Under the pieces are notes generated by a model, which was given only the letters and a program-made list of their open reading frames with translations, did not search any database and had not been told where the DNA came from. Of a stretch of DNA of 40,836 nucleotides, positions 40,745 through 40,836 are shown in pieces. Made by a program: the position numbers and the translations under genes. Each line of letters opens with the position of its first letter. Position 1 is the stretch's first letter. Origin of the DNA: an uncultured Bacteroidales bacterium (GTDB lineage: Bacteria; Bacteroidota; Bacteroidia; Bacteroidales; Muribaculaceae); assembly GCA_946011725.1 (NCBI GenBank), contig CAMGBT010000012.1, positions 1 through 40,836 on the forward strand, read 5' to 3'.

Positions 40745-40836
40745 ACTCTCTTCTCTCCTCCCCGCGCCCGCGCCCCCACAGGCCGGCTCGGCGCAGCGAA
40801 GCGCCCGCCGCGGTGCGGTTCGGTGGCGAGGCGGAA

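Overview
The window looks like a chromosomal segment of a gut Bacteroidales bacterium. The evidence is SusC/SusD pairs, a hybrid two-component system, promoters with the Bacteroidetes -7 box TAnnTTTG, no Shine-Dalgarno pattern, and the pyrG-yidC gene order. The fairly high GC content and the C-terminal NLQG...PGIYI motifs suggest Muribaculaceae (S24-7 group). The family assignment is an inference.

Positions 1-25595 hold a fructan utilization locus. A plus-strand hybrid two-component sensor/regulator (22833-25595) is divergent from a minus-strand operon: canonical exo-type GH32 (20814-22631), MFS sugar transporter, PfkB fructokinase, SusC, SusD and a SusE-position surface lipoprotein (12681-13871). 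The order matches the levan locus of Bacteroides thetaiotaomicron (BT1754-BT1763). After a hairpin and a pair of palindromes, the minus strand continues with an unusual extension. It contains a 354-residue secreted protein made of the same domain as the SusE-position lipoprotein, a 1898-residue protein with four copies of that domain plus LamG and GH32 modules, a 787-residue LamG-GH32 protein, a second SusC and the first codons of a second SusD. In both LamG-GH32 proteins the usual nucleophile motif NDPNG reads NECHG. The likely scheme is surface capture and cutting of fructan, SusCD import, periplasmic hydrolysis to fructose, transport by the MFS protein, phosphorylation by the kinase, and fructose sensing by the hybrid regulator.

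Positions 25596-30135 are accessory DNA: a candidate small RNA, an array of palindromic repeats with a MITE-like outline, and a secreted 861-residue multi-module beta-sandwich protein flanked by two direct copies of a ~220-bp composite repeat.

Positions 30136-40836 are mostly housekeeping: hflX, a polytopic membrane protein, an M16 peptidase coupled to a cyclophilin lipoprotein, a small conserved-looking hypothetical protein, nagB, pyrG and yidC. As given, pyrG carries an in-frame TAA 54 codons before its natural end, removing two of the three glutaminase catalytic residues. No tRNA, rRNA, CRISPR array or transposase gene was seen.
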